A DNA stretch of 64,000 nucleotides from Tetradesmus obliquus (lineage: Eukaryota > Chlorophyta > Chlorophyceae > Sphaeropleales > Scenedesmaceae): assembly GCA_030272155.1 (NCBI GenBank), contig CP126202.1:4423501-4487500 (forward strand), written 5' to 3'. A program made the position numbers and the translations under genes. How positions within the stretch are numbered: position 1 is the stretch's first letter; each line of letters starts with the position of its first letter. The notes under the pieces are model-generated. The model had not been told where the DNA came from and searched no databases. It saw only the letters and a list, made by a program, of their open reading frames with translations. Positions 1-12,022 of this stretch are shown here, one piece after another.

Positions 1-67
1 TGTTGGGTCATGCAGCACATCTGTTGATGGAATTTGGCAGGCAGACGTGCACACTGGTGCTGAGTAC

Positions 68-139
<72 letters not shown>
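68..139. repeat. (CAA)n microsatellite
   Basis: About 23 perfect CAA units in a row, downstream of exon 2 of the left-edge gene and so in its intron. Translations of it as poly-Gln or poly-Thr are artefacts. Confidence 0.95.
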
Positions 140-213
140 TCATATTTCGGTGACTACATTGCTCAGCGGCGTGAAATTAAGGGGAGGTGCGGAGAGACGA
201 GCAGCGCACTTAC

Positions 214-830
214 TTTTGGGCGCATGACTGTGCTGTGACGCTGCTGGCCGTCTCTGGCTGCAGCATAGCCTCCAGCATTCTCTGGGTTGGCACCTTTGAG
301 CAGCAATCAGTTAAAATGCACGTTTCTACTCAGGTTGTGGACATGTATTTTGTAAGCGTGTGTTTCGTGCACTGCTTTGCAGGTCCAGCTGCAGGCAGCT
401 TGCAGGAATGACTCTTTGGATGGTCAAGCAAAATGCTTGGCATGTGTGGGTGTAATCAGCTTGCAGGAACTATGCTGAAACAGGATTAGACCAGGGTTTT
501 GCGCCAAACACATTGCTTCGCAAGTCCGGCGGCAGGCGGCTTGCAGGAGCTCACCAGCGCTGGTAGCAGTCGCTGAAACAGCAGGCCGTTCGGCAGCAGC
601 GTCTTCAAGGCTTTGCCAGCTGGCTCTTTGAAGTTCAGGTGACTGTTTATGGGGTCCCAAATCCAGAGAAAACCATCCCGTGACGCAGATACTGCTGAAA
701 TGACTGCTTTGGGCTCTGCGCTAAGGCTGCCCAGTGCGTTTAGTACTGCTTTGCCCCATGCTGCATCTTGTAAACGGTCCTGCTGTCGTGCTGTTTGTGA
801 ATGCCGACTATCTGGAACACTTCGAACCAT
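214..830 (-). CDS. MYND-gene paralogue, 5' exons only (runs off left edge)
   Basis: Two exons are visible. Exon 1 (830-555, 276 nt) starts at an ATG and ends CTG|GTGAGC. Exon 2 (293-214, 80 nt) begins GTGCCAACCCAG and ends AAAA|GTAAGT. Both match the first two exons of the gene at 6259-11269: exon 2 has exactly the same length and phase, and exon 1 shares the pattern GKAVL..L..LSAEP.AV and GKALK.LL.NGLLF. The rest of the gene lies left of position 1. Function is unknown; membership of the MYND-finger family is inferred from the paralogue only. It could equally be a detached fragment of a duplicated gene. Confidence 0.55.
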
Positions 831-1102
831 GGCTATAACTTTGCATGGCACGCTTGACAATCAGCAGGCTCTGCACTGGAACGAGCTACTGCGGTCGGCA
901 ATGTCTTGCTGTCGCAGAATTGTGCCGACATCCGCGTCTGCGTGCAAGCTCACTTATACATTTAACACCAGACTTTTGTTGCATCCTAAGTACATGTGTC
1001 CACTTCATACCACAGCGAGCAGAGTTCCTGAACAGCAAATTCAAAAAGCAAGGTCGTGACAAAGTAACATCCGTCATTTTGTGCGACGATTTCACAAACA
1101 AG

Positions 1103-1371
1103 GGGGCCCACCACAAACCAACGTATAGGGGGGTGACGCGGTGCCACTTTCGCTATGGGGGGGAGGGGTTTTTTCAAGCCGGAGCCACTATTCGAAGGGG
1201 GGGTAGGGGTTCGAGAGCTCCGAGCAAGGGGCCGCTCCGTATGGCATGCCACTTTCCGAAGGGGGGGTAGGGTCAAATGACGAGAATAGCCACTTTCAGC
1301 GAGGGGGGGAGGGGGTGCTGCCAAACCCGCGTCACCCCCCCTATACGGTGGTTTGTGGTGCGCCCCCAGAC
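1103..1371. mobile_element. Foldback / MITE-like element
   Basis: The left end (about 1103-1141) and right end (about 1328-1371) are near-perfect inverted repeats of about 40 bp. The left end reads GGGGGCCCACCACAAACC and the right end is its reverse complement with a few mismatches. The roughly 190-bp core is G-rich and carries several GCCACTTTC-like units next to runs of G. There is no coding capacity, so it would be non-autonomous. I could not identify a clear target-site duplication, so the mobile origin is inferred. Confidence 0.55.
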
Positions 1372-1673
1372 GAAATTCAACTGCTTCAGTGTCGGAGCTT
1401 CAGTTAAATCGCTGTAGCCACTACAACAGGCACCTTTCTTGAGGCGTGATGTGTTTGAACTGCCTTCCACGTGCGTGCCGGTGTGCCACAGGCCCTGTGG
1501 CACGGTGGCACGGTGGCACCGTGGGCACGTGCCAGACATGCAACGTGCACCTGATGAAAGCGCAGCATAACCATCCTTGAGCTTGGCCATATGTCACGTG
1601 TTGTGCTGCAGTGGCGTCATAAACTAAGCAGGCTCAATTAAGTTCACAGATCAGTTAAATGCTCTGACTACAA

Positions 1674-1693
1674 GGGGGGGGGGGGGGGGGGGG
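1674..1693. repeat. Poly-G run, 20 nt
   Basis: Twenty consecutive G residues. The length may be imprecise in the assembly. Confidence 0.9.
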
Positions 1694-1719
1694 CACGCAA
1701 GCTTGCTATGGTCACCGAG

Positions 1720-1825
1720 ATGTCCAGTTGCATGTCCAGGCATGTCCAGTTGCACCAAATCGTGTCCAGGTGGTGTGTGTGCACGTCCAGTCGCATGTCC
1801 AGCCTGATAGCAACTGGACATACGC
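1720..1825. repeat. GTCCAG motif cluster, left
   Basis: Six or more copies of (C/T)GTCCAG, several extended to GTCCAGTTGCA, plus the reverse complement CAACTGGAC near 1811. The same motif recurs at 4365-4510. Confidence 0.7.
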
Positions 1826-3626
1826 TGCTGCTGAGACGATACATGCTCATATACGACACGCTACCAGCATGAGATGCCCCAAGTATATGTTCATGCATGT
1901 ATACCGCACATATCGTGGGATTTGGCAGCCAGCACGGCAGCTGAACTTGCTGTAGGGTTTGCCGTGGGCAGGTCAGCACCACCCTGACAATGCACAGCAA
2001 TAAAAGACTGCAAACAAATGAAACATACACTAGAATACTTGGTAAATGTGTATAATGGGCACGATAGTGCCTCACAGCGAAGATCAGCATGTCACCACAG
2101 TGTTGCACAGTTTCCCCGCACTGCTGAAACACCAGCCTCACCACTAGATCGTTTCAATCCACAACTTTTTCGTTCACTTGTTGAGATAGTCCCATTGTGC
2201 GGTGCTGCCAGGCGTGTCATTTGTTACAATACAAAACGGCAGGTGGCAAACGCCCGTGGAGTGATCGTCGACTAGCAAGTAAACAGCTGCAGACAACATT
2301 TGCATTGATTACTATAGAAGCAAACGAGTGATCGCACCCCTGTCGCGCACCGCAGCTGCTGTGCAGGTAGTGCGTAGGCCTGAAACAGGCTACGAGCTTG
2401 TGTCCGCTGGCAGAGCCCTTCGCGAACAGTGAACATGAATCACAACATATCAATGCGAGCATTGAGTATTCAGGTGGCTGTGGATGCCTGCTCATTGAGC
2501 TGCAGCAGTCTGTGCAGCAGTAGGCAGCTTTGCAGATATCCTGCAGGACATCATACACTGTTTGAAGCGCCTGGCGCGGAAAGGTGATCATCGTTCTACA
2601 TCAAAGCCATGGTAAGCCACTTACAGGCAGATCAGCAGCGGTTGGAACGACAGCCGGCGCCCAGCTCACTGTGGCACAGCAGCAGCAGCAGCAGCAACAG
2701 TCGCAGCATTGCAGCAGTACCGTCGCAGAAAAGAACAAACATTCACTAGATCAGGATCAGTTACATGTACAGCTATATTAGCCATGCTATGCTAGCTTCG
2801 CAGGGCTGTGTGCGTGCAGGTTGTCCACAGGTGCAGTTGTGCATCACATGTGCTGATGTTGCTGTTTGCAGGCTCCTACCAGCTGTCTGATTCCCAGCAT
2901 CACAGGTGGGTCGGAGTTATGCTCGTATAACATAACACGTTACTGCCGCTGCTGCTGCTGTCATAAAGTGACAGCTCTTCCTACTTGGAGCATGCTGCTG
3001 CCGCACACTTGGCATTTTTTGCAATGCGTACATGAACCACAACGCAGGCAGCAGACAACATGCCCAGCAGGCCAGCAGGTGCATGATGTAGAACATGCCT
3101 GTGACTTCACGCCTTGCCATGCCCGCAGTGTGGAGTGCGCACCACCCATCCAGCTGCTGCTGTCTGCTTCTCTCACACTTGATTGCAGTAAGCGTGGGGC
3201 CGCTGGATTTGGTGCAGCGGCAAACCTGCTGCTGGGAGATTGCGTTTGTGATGAATTGGCAGGAAGCTTGCACGGGCAGGCAGCAGGGGACACAGCAAGC
3301 AACCAGCTGGCAGCTTGGCATGGCTGGTGCACTTTCTGGTGAGCTTCAAGACGGTAAATGCCAGTGCAAGCAGTCTGCCTCATATGTGTAGTGCAGCGGC
3401 AGCGATTGGGTTGGCGCCCAGGACGCAGGCTCTTGCTCTTGAGCGTGGCAAGTAGGTGGCGGGCGCCAATCGGCACGCACGCACCTGCTGGCCCAAACCC
3501 TGTTTGGCATAGGGCCAACCTCAGCAAGTGCCACGTCCTACGCTGCAGCCTGCACGTATCAAGTGCAACTGCTCTGTTTCTGCTGCACTGCTGCAGGGGT
3601 GAAGACAACTGCTACACTTGTGATCA

Positions 3627-3998
3627 ATGCGGGCGGTAGCTGAAAAGCACGGCAAAGACCACGACGGGGACAAGGCTGCAGCGAAGCACCTGAGGAGGAA
3701 GCGCAGGGCTGAAGCAGCAGGCAAGAAGGGTGCCGACAGCGGCGCAGGTGGGGCGGCAGGCGGCAGCAGGCAGCAGCGTCAGAAGCGGCAGCCGCCAAAG
3801 CGCAAGAAGCGGGAGTCTGAGGAGTCAGAAGAGGAGGAGGCAGACAGCGACAGCAGCAGCAACAGCAGCAGGGACGAGGACGAGGCTGCAGGCAACAGCG
3901 ATGACATGGATGATGATGCAGCAGCAGCAGCAACGAATGGCAGGAGCAGGAGGGCAGGGGCAGGTAGGAACCAGAGATTGAAAGAGTATGAGAGGTAG
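3627..3998 (+). CDS. Short highly charged protein, unknown
   Basis: An open frame of 123 codons from ATG to TAG. The product is basic at the N-terminus (KHLRRKRR, PPKRKKR) and then acidic and serine-rich (SEESEEEE, DEDEAAG), with clusters typical of nuclear proteins. There is no recognisable fold. Stops just upstream in frame mean it either starts here or is a spliced last exon. It may be the disordered tail of a chromatin or RNA-processing protein, or a chance frame in GA-rich DNA. Confidence 0.3.
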   Translation: MRAVAEKHGKDHDGDKAAAKHLRRKRRAEAAGKKGADSGAGGAAGGSRQQRQKRQPPKRKKRESEESEEEEADSDSSSNSSRDEDEAAGNSDDMDDDAAAAATNGRSRRAGAGRNQRLKEYER

Positions 3999-6183
3999 GG
4001 ACAGGGCATGCTGAGGGAAGGCCCACCACGTTAACCTGTTGGTGTTGACGTGAGTGTGTATTTCATACAATGGTGTGAGCAGTGGTGTTCAGCGGTTGTG
4101 TATTTTTGATAGCAGAAGATGCTGCTGAGCATCAAAGCACTGCATCAGCATTTGTCTTTGTGCATGATGCGTTTGCTGTTTGGTGTTTACAGTCGTGTCC
4201 TGCAAGCCTTCACATGCATGCACATTGTGCAGTGACAGCAGGCAGTGGCCAGTCACCAGTGCCGAGGGCGACCACCATCGAGGTGTTCTTGACTGCAACT
4301 TTACTGTGGCGTCGAGATACGCATATAGTGCTTTTGTTACAGCTTTTCTGGTGCTGTAACACGTGTCCAGTTGCACGTCCAGTGCTCGTCCAGTTTGACG
4401 TCCAGTCTGCCTCCTCGACGTCCAGTGCACAACTGGACGTGCTCACGTCCAGTCCCAACTTGACGAGCCACATGTTACGTCCAGTTGCATGATGTGCAAC
4501 TGGACGTGCCTTGACTTGCATCTTGATTGTCTGGTGATCATAGTGAAGAAAGTGTAATATGACAGATTTAGGCATGGTGAATGCACAACCGTTCACCTGC
4601 AAGCAATGCTGGTCCAGAAGCCCCCCTGCCCGAAGGCTCCTGGCGCTCCAAGTGGGCTGTCCACGCAGGCACGTCTGTCCAGCATCATGGCATCATAGCA
4701 TCATGCGAAGTTCTCACCTGTAGGCCCAAAGAAGATTTACAGGGCAGCGGCAGCGTCAGATGAGCAACGCCCGGGCAGGGCTGCCATCTGCGCGCACCGC
4801 ACCCCCTTGAAGTAGTGCCAGGTAGACCGTGGTGTAGGTTCCAGTGATGACACTCGCAGGACACAAAACATAAGGTGTTACGTGTGTATGTTTGTTTGTT
4901 TGTTATGTTTGTTGGTTGGTTGGTTGGTTTGTTGTATGTGTGTCCTTGCAAGCAGTCAAGTAGTAACGGCGGTGCAGGTATGTGTAACATTCGCAGAGGA
5001 CAAGCCATGCAAGCAGTCAAGTAGCAACGGCAGCGCAGGTACGTGTAACATTCGAAGAGGACGGGCAACACGGCTGGTTCTGACACGGGCACTCAGGCGT
5101 CTGGTGCTCCCCACGTCAAGCAATGTTACTCCAACGCCACGTTCAAACCACTCTCAGTGAACAGCCACGGTAGGTGACACGGCAGGGGGCAGTGGCACCA
5201 CCACAGTATGATAAGTGGGGTCCCACTCATCAGCACGCCCCCTTATACCCTCATCAGACCCTGCTATGCAGTTATATACGTATCGAATGTCATCAAACAT
5301 GCGCATGCATGGTGTGCGGAAGGTACCACGCAGATGCTTTCGCAAGAACCGTGCAACATGTGTGAAGCAACAGTTTGTATCATACCCAGATCGGCGCATG
5401 TGGTGAATGCACCTAGCCACCTCCAGAACACAACATTTTTCGTGCATGATGATGCGTAACATGTGGCATAACCTGCCATGCAACATGTTACATGCATGCG
5501 AAGCGGTTTTGCAGGATGTAACATGTTGGAAACGTAACACATCAAAAGATGAGAAAGCCTGCAGCCGCCGTCTGTCAAAAAACACAGTATATGAGTATGC
5601 AAACCCTGGTTCAGCTGGCTAGTGTAGGACATCATAATAAAAAACCTTGACGGGCCCTAGACACCCCCCCCCCCCCCCCACCCCACTGCAGAAATGTGCG
5701 CTGTCAGGCCCCAGAAGTACATATATATATTATGTTATAGCTATTATATCATTTCTGGACCCTAAAAGCCGTGCTTTGGCGTGGGTGCAGCATCACACGA
5801 ACGATCTGATGTCTCTGCTGTGCTGCTACTGCCGCCACCCTCGGCACGTCTCGGCGTCTGTCTGCCACCTTGTCATCCTCTGGTATTTATGGCCAGGATA
5901 CTAAAACGTGTGCAAGCAACAGTACATGACCTAAGCTTTCATATGAGGCCACTCTTGCCTTCATCGGGCTCCTGGCAAAAAAGTTCGGACCCCCAAGACA
6001 AGAAAGTTAGTGGGCCCCCAGACACCCACCCACCCCTCCCCAAAACCACCTCAGAACCCCTGTAAAAACTTGCATTAGTCAATTTATATAATATGTAAGA
6101 TGTTCTAAAGTTGCCAGCTGAAAAGGGATGATGATGCTGTCAGTGGAGAAAGTGCCCCCCCCCCCCCTTGCTGACTAACCATG
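3999..6183. other. Intergenic stretch, repeats only
   Basis: No gene recognised. It contains the second GTCCAG cluster (4365-4510), (TGTT/TGGT)n at about 4886-4935, two roughly 61-bp tandem units around 4948-5065 that include GCAGGTA and GTAACATTCG, several ACATGTTACA-like words at 5355-5530, and C-runs near 5668 and 6154. Confidence 0.5.
4365..4510. repeat. GTCCAG motif cluster, right, with palindromes
   Basis: About nine copies of CGTCCAGT or its reverse complement ACTGGACG in 146 bp. Two parts are near-palindromes able to form hairpins: CGTCCAGTGCACAACTGGACG around 4420, and CGTCCAGTTGCA facing TGCAACTGGACG around 4478-4508. Confidence 0.75.
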
Positions 6184-6188
6184 TTACA
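6184..6188 (-). terminator. Candidate polyadenylation signal TGTAA (MYND gene)
   Basis: TGTAA on the minus strand, about 70 nt past the uncorrected stop at 6259 and 270 nt past the corrected stop at 6455. TGTAA is the usual signal in chlorophyte algae. Confidence 0.4.
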
Positions 6189-6258
6189 TGGCAGCTGCAT
6201 TGCTGCACCGTGCAAAAGGCTTTTGCAGCATTGTGTGTATCTCAGAACTAATCAATTG

Positions 6259-7526
6259 TCAGTATATACGCCACCAAATCTGGCTTTCTGCCATATCAGC
6301 AGCAGCTGCAGGCAGCTTGAAAAGCCGGATGTATACATGCTGGGCATCTGAGCTGTTGCAGCAACCGTTGCAGTGATCTCTGCAGTCATGGCTGCAGCAT
6401 CCGTGCCAACGCCCATTCCACGCAGGCCGGCCGGCGCCGCCTGCGTGGCAGTCATCACATGACAGCTGCTGCCCGCAGCCGCTTGCACACCGCCTTGTGC
6501 CCCGCTGGCGCTCCCAGTGCTGCACTTGGCACTGCCTGCTGCAGTAGCGCGCCACCTTGCAGCCGCTGCACCTGCTGGCCTTGCCTGCCACCAGCTCCTG
6601 CTCACTCAGCCCGCCCAGGTTGCTGCAGCGGGGGTTGCTGCAGCAGTAGGGCAGCGGCAGCCGGCTGATGACCGCTGCACCCAGCTGCTGCAGCCGTTTG
6701 GCCAGCTTCATGGTCGTCTCAACAGGGTTGCCGGCCTTGTGCTGCCGCTTGGTAGCTGCTGCACTGATGCGCTGCTGCTGATCACTCTGCAGGGTATCCA
6801 GGCGCTGCCGCAACGTCTCGTCATGCTCAAAGCATATGTACGCAGTGGTTTCGAAAGCAGAGCCGCAGTGCTGCAGCAGCCACTGCAGCTGCTGGGAGAG
6901 CTCTGGGGCTACCCTGGCAGCACCCTCTGCTGCTGCTGCTGCTGCTGCTGCTGCCATTTCATCTGGTTCAGCTGCTGCTGCTGCGGCGGCTGGAGCGTGC
7001 AGCACTGGACTGCTCAGTTGCGGCAGTGACACTTCCAGCCACTGCAAGCCAGCAGCAATGCACCCCGTAACATGAATTTGAACACCATATGGCCCAACTG
7101 TCGTCTTGCACTGCAGCAGCAGCTGCGCGGCTGCCTGCTGTGTCCCTGCCTGCTGTGCGGACATGACTGCTTCCATCACCCGCCCAATCAGCTGCAGGCT
7201 GTGAGCAACTAGCAGCACCTGCAGCTCGCAAGGTGCAGCGCCTGCGCCGCTTCTACTGCTGGTGCTGCAACTGCCACTCCCGCCCGTGCTGCTGACTACT
7301 GCTGCAATAGTACTCTGACAGACGTCATACAGGGTCCTGCAAGCCAGCTGTACACCTGAGCTCACGAGCTGCTGCAGCTGCGAGTTGCGCTCCGCATTGG
7401 CACTGCCTTGTGGGCTGCTGTACTGCCTGCATGACTCTGCTGCTGTTGGTGCTGCTTGTGCTGCTGCTTCCTGCTGCATCCAAAACCTGGCCGATCCTGA
7501 AACCCAGCCCCACACCTGACTCCAAG

Positions 7527-7562
<36 letters not shown>

Positions 7563-8190
7563 GTGACACACTGCTCTCTGCAGTGGGGTCGGCTGCAGTG
7601 CACTGCCAGCATTGCCCTGCTGCTGTGGCAGCTGCTGCTGCAGCCTGAGACTTGAACGCAGACAGCAGCAAAGTGAACGCTGCTGCATGATCTGCACCCG
7701 CTTTGGGCGCTGCTGTTGCAGCAGTGATGGCTGCTTGGTCGCTCACAGGCGCACTGCCTGCTGCTGGCTCCGCTGCTGCTGCTGCTGCTTGCATGGCCGT
7801 GTCTTGCTGACTGTGCTCAGGAGCTGGCAGCTGCTGCTGTTGCAATGCGAGCCAGCTGATCGCTGCTGCTGCAGAACTGCAATTGTCCATTATCAATTCA
7901 TACACAATGCGCTGCTTCTGGCTTGCGGAGCTGCTGGGATCTGACGCAGCAGCACTGGCTGCTGTCAGCTGCTGCCGCCCCATAGTGCGCACTGCTGCCT
8001 GCAGAGCAATGCTGCTGGGGCCTGGCTGCTGGCTACACACATCCAGCAGTAGCTTTTGGAAGTCAGCGCATGCTGCTGCTACTGCAGTGGCTGAGGCTGT
8101 GGTGGCGGCTGGCTGTGCACTGGCTTGCGCAAGCTGCATGTTGCCTACGGAGGCTCCTCCTCCTCCTTCACCTCCACCTCCACCTTCTGG

Positions 8191-8224
<34 letters not shown>

Positions 8225-8553
8225 GCCCATTTGTAGTTCGAGGGTGTTCCTGCAAACAACATTGCACGTGCAAGCAGCATCGCTAGCAACTGCACATTGA
8301 CGTGAATAACGTGCTGCTGGCTGTACAAGCGCCAACTATTACTGTGCTGCACAATGACAAGCATCTGCCAGCCTTACGTCCTCTCCTGCCATGCTGCAAG
8401 CATGCAGCTAGTGCCACTTGCACGAGCGCTCATGCGGGAGATACCATTAATTTATTCAACTGACAACAACTCACCAAACCGCAGTAACAGCAGCAGGAAG
8501 GCGCTGTAGTGTGACCAAACCCTAGCCGCCAGCTGCTCGGCTTTAGTAGCCGC

Positions 8554-8616
<63 letters not shown>

Positions 8617-8910
8617 GGCTGCACCTTCAGTCTTCCCTGCAGCTGCGCTATGGCTAGGTGAGCCAAATGTGCGCTGCAGTGATGGCATCATCAGCTGCAT
8701 TGCCACTGTCAGCACGCGCCTCAGCACAGCTGGCTGCTGCAGGAACTGCGTTCTGCAGCGCATGAGTGAGGCTAGCAGCAGCTTCACTGCCCGAGCTGCT
8801 TGCGCTGCATCATCTGCCTGCAGCAGATTCAGCTCAATTATCACCAGCAGCGCAGCAGCAGAATGAGCTCCAAATGGACTGCGGCTGCGGCTGCCAGAAG
8901 TAGTGCCGGC

Positions 8911-8945
<35 letters not shown>

Positions 8946-11269
8946 GCTCACCACTGCCGACTATCCTGCTACTGCTGCTGCTGCTGCTGCTCCCCTGCTT
9001 GTCCTTTGAGGTGTTTGCAGCCGCCTCCGTCACAGCCCGCTGAGGAGCCGACCCCTGGAACACGCCTTTCTCATCCACCACAGCAGACACCCAGCTGAAG
9101 ATGGCATCTAGCGCAGCAGGTTCCAGCTCAAGGCGCTGCTGCCGCTGCCCGTCCTCCAGCGGCATGCCTAGATCAGCCAGCAGCTGCTCGCGCAGCGGAG
9201 GCACTGCCAGAAGGCCCTCTAGCTGCTGCCGTAGTGCCCTGTCCCTCTAGCGGCAGCCCTGCAAGGCTGCGCTAGCGCGGCTCTGTGCGGCAGCATGTAT
9301 GTGCTCCGCCGCGCATGCTAGGTATGCTAGCTGCAGCTGCTGCACGTCATTGCTGGCCCATGCTTGCGCTGCTGTCGCCAGCTGCTCGCTTGCAGCCTCG
9401 GCAGCGCCGGCGCGTACAGCCACAAGCCCATGTGCTGCAGTCAAAGCCCGAGCAACAGCTGCAGCTCTCATGTGCATGTAGAGCTTCACTGCCCCAGCGC
9501 TGCTGCGCAGCTGTTGCACAGTGGACAGTGCAGCTGCCAGCGCAGGCTCAGGCTGCAGCTTCATGCGCAGAACAGCCAGCGGCAGTGCTGCACCAGGCAG
9601 CAGCAGCGCGAGGGTGCTGCTGGTGGCAGGCAGGGTCTGCATCAGCACGGTCCACAGGAGCTATACGCTCTGAAACATGGAGAACACGGCAGCCAACTGC
9701 CGAGCTGACTCCCGTGACAGCTGTGGCTGCTGACCCTGCTCCTGCTCACTGCAGCTGGTTGCAGCAGGTTCTGCAGCCAGCTGCTGCAGCACTGCTGCTG
9801 AGGCCCTGCAGCTGTCATTCAAAATCGCGATGAGATCTGCACGCACCGGCAGCATGCAGTGGCAGAGCAGTGAAAACGTGTGCTGGGAGGCAGTGTTTGC
9901 TTTGCGGTGGTGTAGCACCTCGCAGAAAAGACTGAGCTGGGGCAGCAGGGCAGCTATGTCACAACAAATTTAGACACCCAGCGAGTCCTGAGGACTATGG
10001 TGGGTACATAAATGTGCATTGCTGTTGCAACATAGCTCTGGCATGATCTTGCTGCAGCTGCTGCATACAGACTGGCCGCTAACCATGCAGCCAGGCATGG
10101 ATCTGCTGCATCCGGCTACAGAGTGGCAACACGTCTAGGCATAACAGAACTTGCACATTCATACCAACCACACGGCATGCTATGTACCCAACAGCCGGTT
10201 GGTTCAACACACGGGTTGTACACTTTCCTTGACTACAAAGGCTGGCTGCCCTCACCATTGCCTGCTGCCTACTTACAGCACAAGGCAACAAGCAGGTGGC
10301 CACAGGCCACAACAGCCTATGATCGTTATCTAATGTAATCATTGCACTCACCAGTGCCTGCCAGCATGTGCTCCAGGCGGGCATGCTGCGCCTCAAGCTC
10401 TGAGCCGTGCAGGGGGTCCAGCCAGCCAACCAGGGCATAGCCCAAGCACAAGATGGCGCTGCAGTGTATGACATGCAACACACAGCCTAGTCAACGCGCA
10501 TGTGAGCATCGCCAGCCGCAGCTGACATGGGCATATTTGCTACACAGCAGCTAGAGCATGAAAAACAGCAGTAGCAACAGCAGCCGCTGCAGCTTAAGGC
10601 ATGTATGCCAACATCATGCCCACCATACTGGCAACCATCAATCTGCTGCGAAGCAGGTGGTGGCAGGCAGGTAACATGTTGACAGGCACACCTGCACAGT
10701 GATGCTGCATGTATGATCCACATCTTTGACTGGCAGCGTCATTAGTTGCAGAACCATATGGCAGTGGTGAGTCATGTGCATGTGTATCACGGGTACATTG
10801 GCCTTACTTTTCGGCGCAGGCTGTCGCCGTGTCGCTGCTTGCCACCTGTGGCTGCTGTAGCGCTTGCAGCATTCTCTGGGCTGGCACCTGCGAGCAATGA
10901 CCATTTGTCAGCACACAGAGACACATTTTTCAACACTTTCATGGGGAGACATGTGTCAAGTCTGGGTGCACAAAGCTTGCAGGATCTCACCAGCATGCGC
11001 TCAAACAGCAAGCCATTCTGCAGCAGCGCCTTCAGGGCTTTGCCAAGTGGTCGTCGCCCAGACCGGTCTTCAGACAAGCACTCCACGAGGGGAATCCAGA
11101 TCCTTGCGAATCCATCCTGTTCTGCTAAGATTGTTGCAACCACTGCTGCTGGCTCCGCGCTGAGGCGCGCCAGTAAATCTAGTACTGCTTTGCCCAATGC
11201 TGCATCCTCAGTATTTGGCAGCTGTAGTGCAGCTGCTTGAGGCCGGACACTCCCTGAAAGCCGATCCAT
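6259..11269 (-). CDS. Large MYND zinc-finger protein, disrupted frame
   Basis: Exons read 11269-10991, 10887-10808, 10458-10352, 9953-8475 and 8249-6259; all junctions agree in phase. The protein is about 1,310 codons, alanine/glutamine-rich, with a MYND finger at the C-terminus: NPRCSNL, then CSGCKVARYCSRQCQVQHW. MYND fingers bind proline-rich partners; no enzyme domain is visible. Three defects stand out. In-frame TAGs lie at 9663-9661 and 9249-9247, each inside otherwise open, helix-rich sequence. In the finger, the frame slips at a run of four C (about 6500); one more base would give HKAVCKRL and a stop at 6455. It is either a pseudogene, a gene with assembly errors, or one with undetected introns. 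It shares its first two exons with the left-edge paralogue and diverges from the AAE14 gene across about 750 bp. Confidence 0.65.
8551..8613. repeat. (CTG)n tract inside MYND gene
   Basis: About 20 uninterrupted CTG units, read as poly-Ala on the coding (minus) strand. Similar shorter tracts occur at 6931-6953, 7528-7561, 8190-8221 and 8917-8943. Confidence 0.9.
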
Positions 11270-12022
11270 GGAGTCACTGTTGGTCCTCACGATTGACAGT
11301 CAGCAGGAGGTGCCATGGAGGAGCTGCTGGTGTCGGCAAGGCGTTGTTGTTACTGCACTGTGTGTGTGCTCTCTTGCAGTAGTTATCGTGCGTAAATACT
11401 TCCTTGGTTATAGTAACACTGGATTATGCGGCGATCTCTGGGGTCCATGAGACGTGCGTGGTTGTTTGATGGGTGGGTCAAATTGGTGGTTGAACATCCC
11501 GTTGAACTGCGCCGAACAAAGATCCCGTCCAAAGCGAGATCAACCACTGACCAAGCATTTGAACCCAATTCCTTACATTGTGCGTGTTCAAAACGAGGCT
11601 GACGACCAGCTGGAGGCTTTGACCGACCATCTTGACCTGTCAAATGCAGTGCCTGCCAGCTGTTTCGCCGGAACTAAAGCAGCTACATTGAGGTCAGCTC
11701 CACATTGGTTGAAATGGTTGCAGATGTTCTGGCTTTCGCCGCATGCGCTCCCTTTGGACCCGGGTACAACAGCTATGAGCTGACAGTAGTGCTTGAAATT
11801 CAAGGTGTAACACCGCTGACAAGAGCAGTGCTTGTCACATGTGTTTTGAGGATTGTACAACCCGTGGAGCACATTATAACGCAGTAAATTTATCTTTATC
11901 TATGCCACTACTGACCAGAACAGCTGTTGCAGCACGCCTAGTGTTCATGTGCATCTGTAATTCCTGCTGTTTCCCCATCACTGAATTGATGTGAACAACG
12001 TTCGCCACGCAGCCAAATTAGC
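11270..12022. promoter_or_regulatory. Divergent promoter region (MYND gene / AAE14)
   Basis: About 750 bp between two outward-facing start codons. Frames of about 60-110 codons exist between 11454 and 11887 on both strands, one reading YIVRVQNEADDQLEALTDHL, but none is convincing. No TATA box was identified with confidence. Confidence 0.35.

Larger units (their letters stand above)
831..3600. other. Intergenic stretch without a convincing gene
   Basis: Short open frames exist on both strands but none shows a family signature, a repeated exon edge or a credible splice chain. The stretch holds the foldback element (1103-1371), a 20-G run (1674-1693), the first cluster of GTCCAG motifs (1720-1825) and a short CAG run near 2680. 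Confidence 0.5.

Noticed and set aside
9249-9663. Genome-wide reassignment of TAG to an amino acid
   Set aside because: Only two clear in-frame TAGs are available; the ankyrin TAG is explained by splicing and the F-box-like gene appears to end in TAG, so the evidence is too thin.
11454-11887. Possible peptidase-inhibitor (I9-like) fragment
   Set aside because: YIVRVQNEADDQLEALTDHL only loosely resembles such prodomains, stops are close on both sides and no neighbouring exon supports it.
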